The position numbers and the translations under genes were made by a program. A stretch of 64,000 nucleotides of DNA from Nocardioides soli (lineage in GTDB: Bacteria; Actinomycetota; Actinomycetes; Propionibacteriales; Nocardioidaceae): positions 216,288 through 280,287 of the forward strand of contig NZ_JACHWR010000004.1 of assembly GCF_014191495.1 (NCBI RefSeq), written 5' to 3'. The notes below the pieces were generated by a model, which saw only the letters and a program-made list of their open reading frames with translations, did not search any database and was not told the DNA's origin. Positions 56,049 to 63,722 of the stretch are shown here, piece by piece (the stretch's first letter is position 1; the number at the start of each line of letters is the position of its first letter).

Positions 56049-56924
56049 GTGCAGATCGGCATCCACTACGCCAACTTCACCCATCCCGGCTGGGAGTCGC
56101 GGCTCGCCGAGCGACTCACCGAGACGGCCCGCGCCGCCGATCGGGGTGGGGCGTCGCTCTTCACGGTCATGGACCACTACTTCCAGATGGAGAGCCTCGG
56201 CGGGCCGGCGGAGCCGATGCTGGAGGGCTACACGACACTGGGCTACCTCGCCGGCGTCACCTCCGACGTGCGGCTCGGCCTGCTGGTGACCGGCACGACG
56301 TACCGCCGCCCCGGGCTGCTCGCGAAGATCGTCACCACGCTCGACGTGCTGTCGCGGGGGCGTGCGGTGCTGGGCCTCGGCGCCGCGTGGTACGAGCGCG
56401 AGCACCTCGCCCTCGGCGTGCCGTTCCCGCCGACCTCGGAGCGGTTCGAGCGCCTCGAGGAGACGCTGCAGATCGTGCAGCAGATGTGGAGCGACGACGA
56501 CGGCCCCTATGCCGGCAGGCACTACCAGCTGGCCGAGACCGTGTGCGTGCCGCCGCCGGTGCAGCGGCCGCACCCGCCGATCCTGATCGGCGGCAGCGGC
56601 GAGCGGAAGACGCTGCGGCTGGTCGCTCGGTACGCCGACGCCTGCAACGTCTTCCGCGACAGCGTCGAGGGCACCCGGCACAAGCTCGACGTACTGCGCC
56701 GTCACTGCGACGACGTCGGCCGCGACTACGACAGCATCGAGAAGACGATGGTCAGCGGCGGCGGCGCCGATCCGGCCGCCGATCCCGATCGCTTCGTCGA
56801 GGAGATGGCGGCGTACGCCGAGCTGGGCATCTCGCTCGTCACGCTGATGCCGTCGAGCGACGACCCGGTCGGCTGGACCGAGCAGGTCTGCGCCGACGTG
56901 GTGCCGCGGCTGGCCCGGCTCTGA
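56049..56924 (+). CDS. F420-dependent LLM-class oxidoreductase
   Basis: A 291-residue luciferase-like oxidoreductase: I-G-I-H-Y-A-N-F, F-T-V-M-D-H-Y-F-Q, G-L-L-V-T-G-T-T-Y-R-R-P and A-V-L-G-L-G-A-A-W-Y-E are family segments suggesting F420. GTG at 56049. It is probably co-transcribed with the M50-like gene and convergent with the SGNH hydrolase. No KstR box is present, unlike the LLM protein at 6367. Confidence 0.82.
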   Translation: MQIGIHYANFTHPGWESRLAERLTETARAADRGGASLFTVMDHYFQMESLGGPAEPMLEGYTTLGYLAGVTSDVRLGLLVTGTTYRRPGLLAKIVTTLDVLSRGRAVLGLGAAWYEREHLALGVPFPPTSERFERLEETLQIVQQMWSDDDGPYAGRHYQLAETVCVPPPVQRPHPPILIGGSGERKTLRLVARYADACNVFRDSVEGTRHKLDVLRRHCDDVGRDYDSIEKTMVSGGGADPAADPDRFVEEMAAYAELGISLVTLMPSSDDPVGWTEQVCADVVPRLARL

Positions 56925-56927
56925 CCG

Positions 56928-58082
56928 CTACCCGAACGCGCCGCCCGCGAAGCCCAGCTCCGCGAACCGCCCGCCCATCCGCCGGTGGGTCGCCGGGTCG
57001 GGGTGCAGCGAGTCGGGCAGCGGCAGCTCGGCCTCGTCCTCGGCCCCGTAGAGCCGGCGGCCGTCCAGGTAGTGGAGGTGCGGGTCGGCCGTCCGGCGCT
57101 CGGCGACGATCCGGCTGAGCTCCGTGCGAACGACCTCGAGCGTGAGCTTCCCGGCGGCGACCTCGGCCGGATCGCCCATCGCCACGAACGACAGCCGGCC
57201 CTCGGCCAGCCCGCTCAGGTCGGGCCCGCTCGGCCCCGGCGTGTGCTCGTGGATCGGGCAGAGCACGGGGGAGACGAGCAGCAGAGGAGCGTCGGGGTGA
57301 CCCTCACGGATCGTGTCGAGGAAGCCGTGCACGGCCGGCCGGAAGGCGCGGGTGCGCATCAGGTCCTGGTTGACCAGGTTGATGCCGACCTTGACGCTGA
57401 CCAGGTCGGCGGGGGTGTCTCGCATCGTCCGCGCCGTGAACGGGTCGAGCAGGGCGCTGCCACCGAACCCGAGGTTGACCAGGTCGACGCCCGCGAGCCC
57501 AGCGGCGACGGCCGGCCAGGTGCCGGTCGGGTGCGCCGCGTTGGAACCCTGGCTGATCGAGCTGCCGTGGTGGAGCCAGACCCGACGCGTGTCCGCGACC
57601 GGCCGGACCGGAGCGTCCGTGCGCAGCGCGACCAACACGGTGGTCTCGTCGTGGGGCAGCCAGATCTCGACGCGCTTGTCGTCCGACGGGAGGTCGACGA
57701 CGCGCAGGGTGCCCGACTCGCCGAGCCGGTGCTCGAACCCGCCCGTCGCCATGTCGACGACCAGCGCGTCGCCGCCCGGCACCGAGCCCTGGGCCGCCAG
57801 CCGCCCGTCGACCACCACGTCGTACACGCCGTCGGGGCGCGTGGGCGCGCCGACGTACTCCCGCTTGGTGGGGATCGTGTCGAGCTCGATCACGGTCGCC
57901 GCGGTCCGCAGGAGCAGGCGGACGCCGGCGGGCTGCGACTCGGCCATCGCGAGCTGGCCGTCGGCCGCCTGGGCGCGCGCCCACGCGGGCAGCCGGTGCG
58001 GCAGCACGCCGCGCTCGGTGTGCTCGAGTTCGACGAAGCCTCGTAGCAGCTCCGCGGTGATCGGGGTCGTCGTCCAGCTCAT
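56928..58082 (-). CDS. SGNH/GDSL-family hydrolase
   Basis: A 384-residue two-part protein. An N-terminal beta-rich region of about 160 residues is followed by an SGNH esterase domain: block I G-S-S-I-S-Q-G-S, block II G-F-G-G-S, block III G-I-N-L-V-N-Q and block V D-S-L-H-P-D. Such proteins deacetylate sugars or hydrolyse lipids. No signal peptide is evident. ATG at 58082 follows GGAGG. Confidence 0.83.
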   Translation of the reverse strand: MSWTTTPITAELLRGFVELEHTERGVLPHRLPAWARAQAADGQLAMAESQPAGVRLLLRTAATVIELDTIPTKREYVGAPTRPDGVYDVVVDGRLAAQGSVPGGDALVVDMATGGFEHRLGESGTLRVVDLPSDDKRVEIWLPHDETTVLVALRTDAPVRPVADTRRVWLHHGSSISQGSNAAHPTGTWPAVAAGLAGVDLVNLGFGGSALLDPFTARTMRDTPADLVSVKVGINLVNQDLMRTRAFRPAVHGFLDTIREGHPDAPLLLVSPVLCPIHEHTPGPSGPDLSGLAEGRLSFVAMGDPAEVAAGKLTLEVVRTELSRIVAERRTADPHLHYLDGRRLYGAEDEAELPLPDSLHPDPATHRRMGGRFAELGFAGGAFG

Positions 58083-58189
58083 CTGCAGTCCTCCGTCGTG
58101 GCACCCTACGCACCCAGGCTCGAGGGCCGACGGGGCGGTCAGCCGATTCTCCGGACCGGCGATCGCGACGTGGCGTACGGTCGGCCGGC

Positions 58190-58522
58190 ATGCGCCAGAT
58201 GCCCTCGAGCGAGATGGTCTCGCTGATCTCGTTCCTCGCCGTCCTGCTGATCTTCTTCAGCATCGACATCCGGTCGCGGCAGCCGTCGGCGTCCGACCCG
58301 TGGCATGTGCAGATGTTCGAGTGGACCTCGCGAGTGGGCGGGGTCGCGACCGCCGCCGCCCTGACGCTGGGCTGGGTCGATCTCTTCCTGTACGACGAGG
58401 GGAACCCGATCCACGTGGCGCTGGTCGCGGTGCCGGGGTCGCTGGGCGTCGGCTGCGCCATCGTGCTCGGGCTGGAGATGCTGTGGCAGCGCGGGGAGTC
58501 GACGGAGAGCGACTCCCCGTGA
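58190..58522 (+). CDS. Hypothetical small membrane protein
   Basis: A 110-residue protein with three hydrophobic segments (about 10-26, 48-66 and 74-96). No family recognised. ATG at 58190, or ATG at 58199. It is divergent from the SGNH gene across 107 bp. The following 561 bp (58523-59083) contains no convincing long gene: only nested inverted repeats, a doubtful small reading frame and a 166-bp inverted-repeat element, listed separately. Confidence 0.6.
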   Translation: MRQMPSSEMVSLISFLAVLLIFFSIDIRSRQPSASDPWHVQMFEWTSRVGGVATAAALTLGWVDLFLYDEGNPIHVALVAVPGSLGVGCAIVLGLEMLWQRGESTESDSP

Positions 58523-58607
58523 GCATCTGGGGCTGTCGTAGCCCGCACGGGTCGCTCGGCATAGCCCGGTAGGACCATTCTCCGCGGTGTTGGCCGCACG
58601 CGCGTAA

Positions 58608-58671
58608 GCGAGTGGCGCGCTCGTGGTCTGAAGGGTGATGCGACCGCCCAGGGCGGGTGGTCGCCACTCGC
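58608..58671. repeat. Nested inverted repeats, candidate structured RNA
   Basis: An outer perfect stem GCGAGTGGCG (58608-58617) / CGCCACTCGC (58662-58671) encloses, and shares bases with, an inner stem GCGACCGCCC / GGGTGGTCGC (58640-58664; one G-U pair). The two are partly exclusive. It lies 25 bp before the ATG at 58696. It could be a leader switch or an unknown small RNA. No match to a known class is evident to me. Confidence 0.4.
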
Positions 58672-58695
58672 AGCACAGAAGTGGGGATCCAACGC

Positions 58696-58872
58696 ATGAT
58701 GGACAGCCGTCGGCGCACCGGCGCCCGGATGTTTCGGCTCTTCGGGACGCCGCGCAGCACGTCCCAGAACGATCCTCACGAGGCGAAGGAAGTCGACGAG
58801 GGCGGAGCCAAGCTCCGCGTGCGGGCGGCCACCGCGCTGCTGCTCGGCGGACGGGCCCTGTCGCACGCCTAG
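58696..58872 (+). CDS. Doubtful small open reading frame
   Basis: A 58-codon frame beginning M-M-D-S-R-R-R with GGGGAT upstream. It is basic at the N terminus and ends A-L-S-H-A, its TAG lying in the left end of the inverted-repeat element at 58869. There is no family resemblance. Base composition is compatible with coding, but such frames are common by chance at this GC content. Confidence 0.22.
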   Translation: MMDSRRRTGARMFRLFGTPRSTSQNDPHEAKEVDEGGAKLRVRAATALLLGGRALSHA

Positions 58873-59034
58873 ATGACCGATTCCAGGGTCTCGCACGCTG
58901 CGCGACGCTCAGCATCCACGCTGGCTGCGTTGCCAGCGCTCGAGAGACGCCCGGTCTGCCTTCGCGCCGGCGCCTGGCCAGCGCGGCGCTGAGCCGCCGC
59001 TCGCTTGCACGACACCCTGGAATCACTCATCTAG
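58869..59034. mobile_element. 166-bp element with 21-nt terminal inverted repeats (MITE- or REP-like)
   Basis: The left end CTAGATGA-CC-GATTCCAGGGT (58869-58889) is mirrored at 59014-59034 with two mismatches. The ends carry CTAG, which could be a target-site palindrome. The interior is partly self-complementary (GCTCAGC / GCGCTGG segments) and has no gene. Size and layout fit a non-autonomous transposable element or a large REP sequence. No transposase is nearby. Confidence 0.5.
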
Positions 59035-59083
59035 CCGGTCCGGGCGCCGGGCCTGAGTAGCGTCGGAGCCTGGGTGACGTGCG

Positions 59084-59905
59084 GTGACGGTGATCGCGGA
59101 CGCTGACCTGCACTGGGCGCGCGCTCGCCGCGGGGGAGGGACGGGAGTGCTCGTCCTGGCGGGGTCCAGCGGCCGGCTCGATACGGGTCGTGCAGAGGTC
59201 CTCGCCGCCGCCGGCGCGACCGCGCTCGCGTTGCGGTGGTTCGGCGGGGAGGGGCAACCCGCAGTGCCGTGCGAGGTCGACCTCGAGACGTTCGTCGACG
59301 CGCTCGACCTGCTCGCACCGGTGTGCGACCGGCTCGCGGTCGTGGGCCTGTCCTACGGCGCAGAGGCGGCGCTGCTCACCGCGGTCCGCGATCCGCGGGT
59401 CCAGGCCGTGGTCGCCTTCGCGCCCACGGACGTCGTCTGGGAGGGGCAGCACCGGCACGATGCCGATCCGCGGCGAAGCAAGTGGACCTGGCGGGGGAGG
59501 CCTGTTCCGTTCGTGCCGCTGGACCGCGGCTGGGTGCCGGACCGGGAGCTGCCCGCCTTCGCCCCGCACTACGCGCGCAGTCGCGAGCTGGCGGGCGACG
59601 CGACCGTCGACGCGGCCACGATCCCGGTCGAACGGCTACGCGGCGATCTGGTGCTGGTCGCGGGCGGTGACGATCAGGTGTGGCCGAGCGTCGCGGCCGC
59701 TCGGGCCATCGTGGCGCGTCGAGCGGCACACGGCCTGGAGACCGTCCTCATCGAGGACTCCCGAGCCGGGCATCCGAGCGTGCTCCCCGGGGAGGTCGCC
59801 CCGGACCCGGCCCGCAGCTATCTCGTCGGCGGCGACGAGGGCGCTGCGGAGCGCATCGGCGCGCTGGCGTGGCCGGCCATCCGCAACGTACTGAGGCTGG
59901 ACTGA
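59084..59905 (+). CDS. Alpha/beta hydrolase, BAAT/acyl-CoA thioester hydrolase-like
   Basis: A 273-residue alpha/beta hydrolase. The nucleophile elbow is V-G-L-S-Y-G-A-E-A-A. A C-terminal acyl-CoA:amino-acid N-acyltransferase-like region has G-G-D-D-Q-V-W-P-S and G-H-P. The nucleophile is Ser, so an esterase or thioesterase is likely. GTG at 59084. It is the first gene after the inverted-repeat element and may belong to the accessory island. Confidence 0.75.
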   Translation: MTVIADADLHWARARRGGGTGVLVLAGSSGRLDTGRAEVLAAAGATALALRWFGGEGQPAVPCEVDLETFVDALDLLAPVCDRLAVVGLSYGAEAALLTAVRDPRVQAVVAFAPTDVVWEGQHRHDADPRRSKWTWRGRPVPFVPLDRGWVPDRELPAFAPHYARSRELAGDATVDAATIPVERLRGDLVLVAGGDDQVWPSVAAARAIVARRAAHGLETVLIEDSRAGHPSVLPGEVAPDPARSYLVGGDEGAAERIGALAWPAIRNVLRLD

Positions 59906-59991
59906 ACCGAACCTCTTCGGCACGCAACGGCCGTGCCACGTTACCGCATCGCAGCCTTGCGGCTTTTCCGTACGCGTGCCACCATCGACAC

Positions 59992-60330
59992 ATGGACACC
60001 AAGCCCCGGTACCACGGCTACGTGAGTCTCCAGCGCCGCGGGCTCGTTGCCCTGCCGGCCGAAGTTCGGCAGCGTATGCACTTGGATGAGCCGGGCGCGC
60101 AGCTTGAGGTCACCGAGCGAGAGGACGGGGTTCTGGAGCTTCGGGCGGCGCTGCCGGTGCCGGCCGAGCAGGCCTGGTTCTGGACCCAGAGCTGGCAGGA
60201 GCGTGAGCGCGAGGTCGAGGTCCATGTCGCGGCCGGCGAGCTCACGATCCACGATGACGTGACGGACTTCCTCGCCCACGTCGACGACGTGGCCGACGGT
60301 TCCGCTGACAGTGACAGCGATAGCGAGTGA
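59992..60330 (+). CDS. AbrB/MazE-like antitoxin
   Basis: A 112-residue protein with an N-terminal swapped-hairpin AbrB-type segment (residues 9-50: V-S-L-Q-R-R-G-L-V-A-L-P-A-E-V-R-Q-R) and an acidic C terminus ending S-D-S-D-S-E. Its stop overlaps the next start (GTGA), the standard antitoxin-first layout. It would bind its promoter with the toxin. The long acidic tail probably wraps the toxin. Confidence 0.72.
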   Translation: MDTKPRYHGYVSLQRRGLVALPAEVRQRMHLDEPGAQLEVTEREDGVLELRAALPVPAEQAWFWTQSWQEREREVEVHVAAGELTIHDDVTDFLAHVDDVADGSADSDSDSE

Positions 60331-60638
60331 AGTTCGAGACCACCCCGGCGTTCGACCGCGACATTCGGAGACTCGAACGCGAGTGGCTGGCGGAGTTCAG
60401 GGCGGTCGTGAAGGAGAGGTTCGCGCCGGCGTGCGATGCCTACGTCGCTGACCCTGCGACGCCGTGGCCGGCCTCACTGCGCGTGAAGTCGCTCCGCGGA
60501 GCCGACGGCGTGCTCGAGATGACCTGGTCGTTCGCCAGCCCTGACGGTCGCGCAACGTTCGAGCTCGTGACCATCGGCGGCGAGCTGCGGTGCCGGTGGC
60601 GCCGGGTCGGCGATCACGACGTCTTCAAGGAGCCGTAG
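60327..60638 (+). CDS. RelE/HigB-like toxin
   Basis: A 103-residue protein with the helix-rich N terminus F-D-R-D-I-R-R-L-E-R-E-W and a beta-rich C-terminal half (L-E-M-T-W-S-F, A-T-F-E-L-V-T, R-C-R-W-R-R-V-G-D-H). It resembles RelE-superfamily ribosome-dependent mRNA interferases, but the family is not certain. It is GTGA-coupled to the AbrB-like antitoxin and is followed on the opposite strand by mraY. Confidence 0.62.
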   Translation: MKFETTPAFDRDIRRLEREWLAEFRAVVKERFAPACDAYVADPATPWPASLRVKSLRGADGVLEMTWSFASPDGRATFELVTIGGELRCRWRRVGDHDVFKEP

Positions 60639-60695
60639 ACGCCAGGTACGGGGGAGTCCTGGCTGGCGCATGGACGTAAGACAGCTCGTCGAGGC

Positions 60696-61781
60696 TCAGG
60701 CCAGCCACGAGGCGTAGAAGATCCCGAGCCCGGTCGCGACGAAGATCCCCGCGACGATCCAGAAGCGGATCACCACGGTGACCTCGTCCCATCCCAGGTG
60801 CTCGAAGTGATGGTGGATGGGGGTGATCCGGAAGATCCGCCGCCCCGTGCCGGTGAGTCGCCTCGTGAGCTTGAAGTAGCTCATCTGGAGGAGCACGGAC
60901 AGCGTCTCGAGCACGAACAGTCCCGCGATGACGGCCATCAGGAGCTCGGTGCGCGACATGATCGCCAGCCCGGCCAGCGCGCCCCCGATCGCGAGCGAGC
61001 CGACGTCGCCCATGATGATCTGCGCGGGCTTGGCGTTCCACCAGAGGAAGCCGATGCACGCCGCCATGACGGCGGCGGAGAACACCGCGAGATCGAGGGG
61101 ATCGCGCACCTGGTAGCACTGGGACTCCACCACCGTGGGTCGGGAGGAGCCGCACATCTGGTTGTTCTGCCAGACGTTCACGATCGTGTAGGCACCGAAG
61201 ATCAACGTCGAGGCGCCGGCGAGGAGCCCGTCGGCGCCGTCGGTCAGGTTGGCCGCGTTGGAGGTCGCGGTGACGATGAACCAGATCAGCAGCAGGACCA
61301 CGACCAGCGGCAGCTTGACTCCCCAGTCGTGCGTGGTGGAGAGGTACTGCGACGCCGGCGTGACTCCCCGTTCGTCGGCGAAGAACTGGGTGGCCAGGAC
61401 CCCGAAGACGAGCGCGATCAGGGTCTGACCGGCCATCTTCGCCCGGCTGCTCAGGCCCGCGTTGTTCTGCGTGTAGACCTTGATGAAGTCATCGAGGAAG
61501 CCCACGACGCCACAGCCGAGGAACAGCAGCAGCACGAGCCAGGCACTCGCGCTCGGCCACCTGCCGGTCAGGGCCGTGGCGGCCAGGTAGGCCGCCGTCG
61601 CCGCCAGCAGGATCACGAGCCCGCCCATGGTCGGCGTACCCCGCTTGACGTGATGGGTCGTCGGTCCGTCGTCCCTGATCGGCTGGCCGAAGCCGTGCCG
61701 GGTGAACCATCCGATCGCGATCCGGGTGCCCAGCAGCGAACAGATCACGGCGAGCCCGCCGCTCAGGAGTATCGCCCGCAT
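60696..61781 (-). CDS. mraY: Phospho-MurNAc-pentapeptide translocase MraY, outside a dcw cluster
   Basis: A 361-residue ten-helix membrane enzyme that makes lipid I. All family signatures are intact: G-F-L-D-D-F-I-K, N-A-A-N-L-T-D-G-A-D-G-L, G-D-V-G-S-L-A-I-G and H-H-H-F-E-H-L-G-W. In actinobacteria the essential mraY lies in the mur-fts (dcw) cluster; none of those genes is here. Its local GC content looks lower than in the main part of the window. It is flanked by a toxin-antitoxin pair and an APH-family kinase. It may be a second, resistance-conferring copy. Confidence 0.88.
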   Translation of the reverse strand: MRAILLSGGLAVICSLLGTRIAIGWFTRHGFGQPIRDDGPTTHHVKRGTPTMGGLVILLAATAAYLAATALTGRWPSASAWLVLLLFLGCGVVGFLDDFIKVYTQNNAGLSSRAKMAGQTLIALVFGVLATQFFADERGVTPASQYLSTTHDWGVKLPLVVVLLLIWFIVTATSNAANLTDGADGLLAGASTLIFGAYTIVNVWQNNQMCGSSRPTVVESQCYQVRDPLDLAVFSAAVMAACIGFLWWNAKPAQIIMGDVGSLAIGGALAGLAIMSRTELLMAVIAGLFVLETLSVLLQMSYFKLTRRLTGTGRRIFRITPIHHHFEHLGWDEVTVVIRFWIVAGIFVATGLGIFYASWLA

Positions 61782-61931
61782 GCAGTCCAGCCCCCTCGGC
61801 CATCAGGATCGGTCGATCCCTTCCAGGCACGAGGGAGTCGTCTCACCGCCATTGTGGGGTAGCGGGAGCGGGGAGGCGGCCACGGCACACCGGCCGGTGG
61901 CGATCGGGGGAGAGGCGGCGAGCGCGCTGTC

Positions 61932-62849
61932 TCAAGCCTCGGCCAGGACCGCCGCCGCCATCGCCCGGCGGTCTGCGCACCGGGACGGCATCGTCTGCCA
62001 GTAGTACGGAAAGGTGATCAGGGCGATCAGGAGCGCCCAGCCCATCGACTTCGCCCAGGTCGCATCGTCGAGGTCGAGCAGCCCGCGGAACTCGGCACGG
62101 CCGGCGCCGTCGAGCACCTCCCAGGCGACGATCAGGTCGACGGTGGGGTCGCCTACCGCCAGGCCACCGAAGTCGAGAGCCGCGGCCAGCCGACCGTCCC
62201 GGAGCAGCAGGTTCTCGGCCAGGAGATCGCCGTGGTACCAGCTGCGGCTCTCCACGAGGGATCGTTCGGCCGCGACGGCGTCGGTCCAGATCGCCCGTGC
62301 GCGGTCGAGGTCCAGGCCGAGGTCGGGGATGGCGCGGCACGCCTCGGCCAACTCGTGGAAGTCATCCGCGAACTCCGCCAGCTGACCGCCACGATAGGAG
62401 TGCAGCGCCGGGTCGTCGTGTGCCTCGACCGGGACGGGCACCTGCCGCAGCTCCGCGACCAGCTCGGCAAGGTCGGCGGCAAGGGGCTCCGACGACCGGT
62501 GCCGGGACGAGTCCCATGGCACCGACGGCGCAGCACCCTCGATCCACCTCACGACCGACCACTTCTCGGGGTAGCCGAACCCGGGGTCGCCGACCGCGAC
62601 GAGCTCCGGCACCGCGGTCGACAGTCCGCTGGCGACGTGGGGGAGCCACCGCGCCTCCTTCTCGACGGTTGCCGACCCGCCGGGTTGGCGTGGCAGCCGA
62701 GCAAGCAGGTCGTCGCCGAGACGGAACAGCGCATTCGTCGAACCGGAGGCGTCCACCGGCTCGACAGCAAGATCGCCGAGCTCCGGCAGTGACACCTGGA
62801 CGAGGCTCCGCACCAGGGAGGCGTCGATGGTCAACTCATCGTCATGCAT
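61932..62849 (-). CDS. Aminoglycoside/macrolide phosphotransferase-family kinase
   Basis: A 305-residue APH-family small-molecule kinase. Brenner motif H-G-D-L-L-A-E-N, the metal-binding L-D-F-G-G-L and an N-terminal nucleotide-binding region with L-A-R-L-P-R-Q-P-G-G are present. Substrates of this family include aminoglycosides, macrolides, choline and homoserine. ATG at 62849 was preferred; GTG at 62894 would add 15 residues. It is oriented with mraY, 150 bp upstream of it. Confidence 0.82.
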   Translation of the reverse strand: MHDDELTIDASLVRSLVQVSLPELGDLAVEPVDASGSTNALFRLGDDLLARLPRQPGGSATVEKEARWLPHVASGLSTAVPELVAVGDPGFGYPEKWSVVRWIEGAAPSVPWDSSRHRSSEPLAADLAELVAELRQVPVPVEAHDDPALHSYRGGQLAEFADDFHELAEACRAIPDLGLDLDRARAIWTDAVAAERSLVESRSWYHGDLLAENLLLRDGRLAAALDFGGLAVGDPTVDLIVAWEVLDGAGRAEFRGLLDLDDATWAKSMGWALLIALITFPYYWQTMPSRCADRRAMAAAVLAEA

Positions 62850-63060
62850 CGCGGCCACGGGTGGATCGTTGCCGACTCCGTGGGGGCTCGCCACCCGTTT
62901 CGAGCGAGCAGGGGCATGCGGCTGCGGCGCAGAACTGTTGGAGTCGGACTTGACGGCGGATGAGCGGGACGGGGCCAGGAGGGAGCTGAGCTCTTCTGTC
63001 AGCAGCGCACTTCCGTCTCGCGAAGCCTCGCGCCTCCAAGGTTCCGCGAATTATGCGCTC

Positions 63061-63089
63061 TTGTACAGTTTCGCGGTCCTACCTACGCT
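63061..63089 (+). promoter_or_regulatory. Promoter of the Phd/RelE toxin-antitoxin module
   Basis: TTGTAC at 63061-63066 and TACGCT at 63084-63089 are separated by exactly 17 bp. Transcription would begin near 63096, that is at the antitoxin ATG (63097), so the mRNA is probably leaderless. The 247-bp gap before it (62850-63096) contains nothing else recognised. Confidence 0.55.
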
Positions 63090-63096
63090 GGACGTC

Positions 63097-63363
63097 ATGA
63101 GCGAGATGACCGTGAGTGAGGCCCGGGCCCGGCTGGCCGACGTCGTTGACGCGGCCCGCGTCGCACGAGACCCGGTGTTCCTGACTCGGCGTGGTCGCCG
63201 GGTCGCGGCCGTCGTAGATGCTGAGCAGCTCCAGCAGCTGCTCGAGGACGCCGAGGATCTCGCCGACATCCAGGCGGCAGCCGAGGCCCGCGCGGAGATG
63301 GCCGAGACCGGCGAGGCCGCGATCCCTTGGGACCAGGTCAAGGCCGACCTCGGGCTCGCATGA
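63097..63363 (+). CDS. Phd/YefM-family antitoxin
   Basis: An 88-residue antitoxin. The N-terminal DNA-binding region reads M-T-V-S-E-A-R-A-R-L-A-D-V-V-D-A-A and F-L-T-R-R-G-R-R-V-A-A-V-V, typical of Phd/YefM. The acidic C-terminal helix would neutralise the toxin. It overlaps the toxin start (ATGA). Confidence 0.9.
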   Translation: MSEMTVSEARARLADVVDAARVARDPVFLTRRGRRVAAVVDAEQLQQLLEDAEDLADIQAAAEARAEMAETGEAAIPWDQVKADLGLA

Positions 63364-63659
63364 CCGGCCCGACCTACCGGATCGAGGTAGCGCTAACGGC
63401 AGCCCGCCAACTGCGCAAGCTGGACCATCCCGCTCGGCGTCGCATCCAGGCCGCCGTCGAGCTGCTCGCTAGCGATCCGAGGCCTCCGGGCGCCAAGAAG
63501 CTCGTCGGAGGCGAAGGTGAGTGGCGCGTGCGGACTGGCGACTACCGCATCGTGTACGAGATCCACGACCACGTGCTGCGGGTGCTAGTCCTCGCGGTCG
63601 GGCACCGACGCAACGTCTACCGCCGCTCATCTGGCGTAGCACGCAAGGCTAGAACTTGA
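63360..63659 (+). CDS. RelE/ParE-family toxin
   Basis: A 99-residue RelE-type toxin: Y-R-I-E-V-A-L-T-A-A-R-Q-L-R-K-L at the N terminus, G-A-K-K-L-V-G-G-E-G-E-W-R-V-R-T-G-D-Y-R-I-V-Y-E-I as the core, and V-L-A-V-G-H-R-R-N-V-Y-R-R at the end. It has the catalytic-type basic residues of mRNA interferases. It is translationally coupled to the Phd-like antitoxin. Sequence composition drops sharply just after its stop. Confidence 0.92.
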   Translation: MTGPTYRIEVALTAARQLRKLDHPARRRIQAAVELLASDPRPPGAKKLVGGEGEWRVRTGDYRIVYEIHDHVLRVLVLAVGHRRNVYRRSSGVARKART

Positions 63660-63722
63660 CATAATGCCAGTTATCGGCGATCAATCGGTTCTTGTCACAC
63701 CCTTCACAGATCTGGGTGAGAC

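Noticed and set aside
63656..63684. TTGACA near 63656 as promoter of the excisionase gene
   Set aside because: It overlaps the toxin stop codon and no acceptable -10 hexamer lies 16-18 bp downstream.
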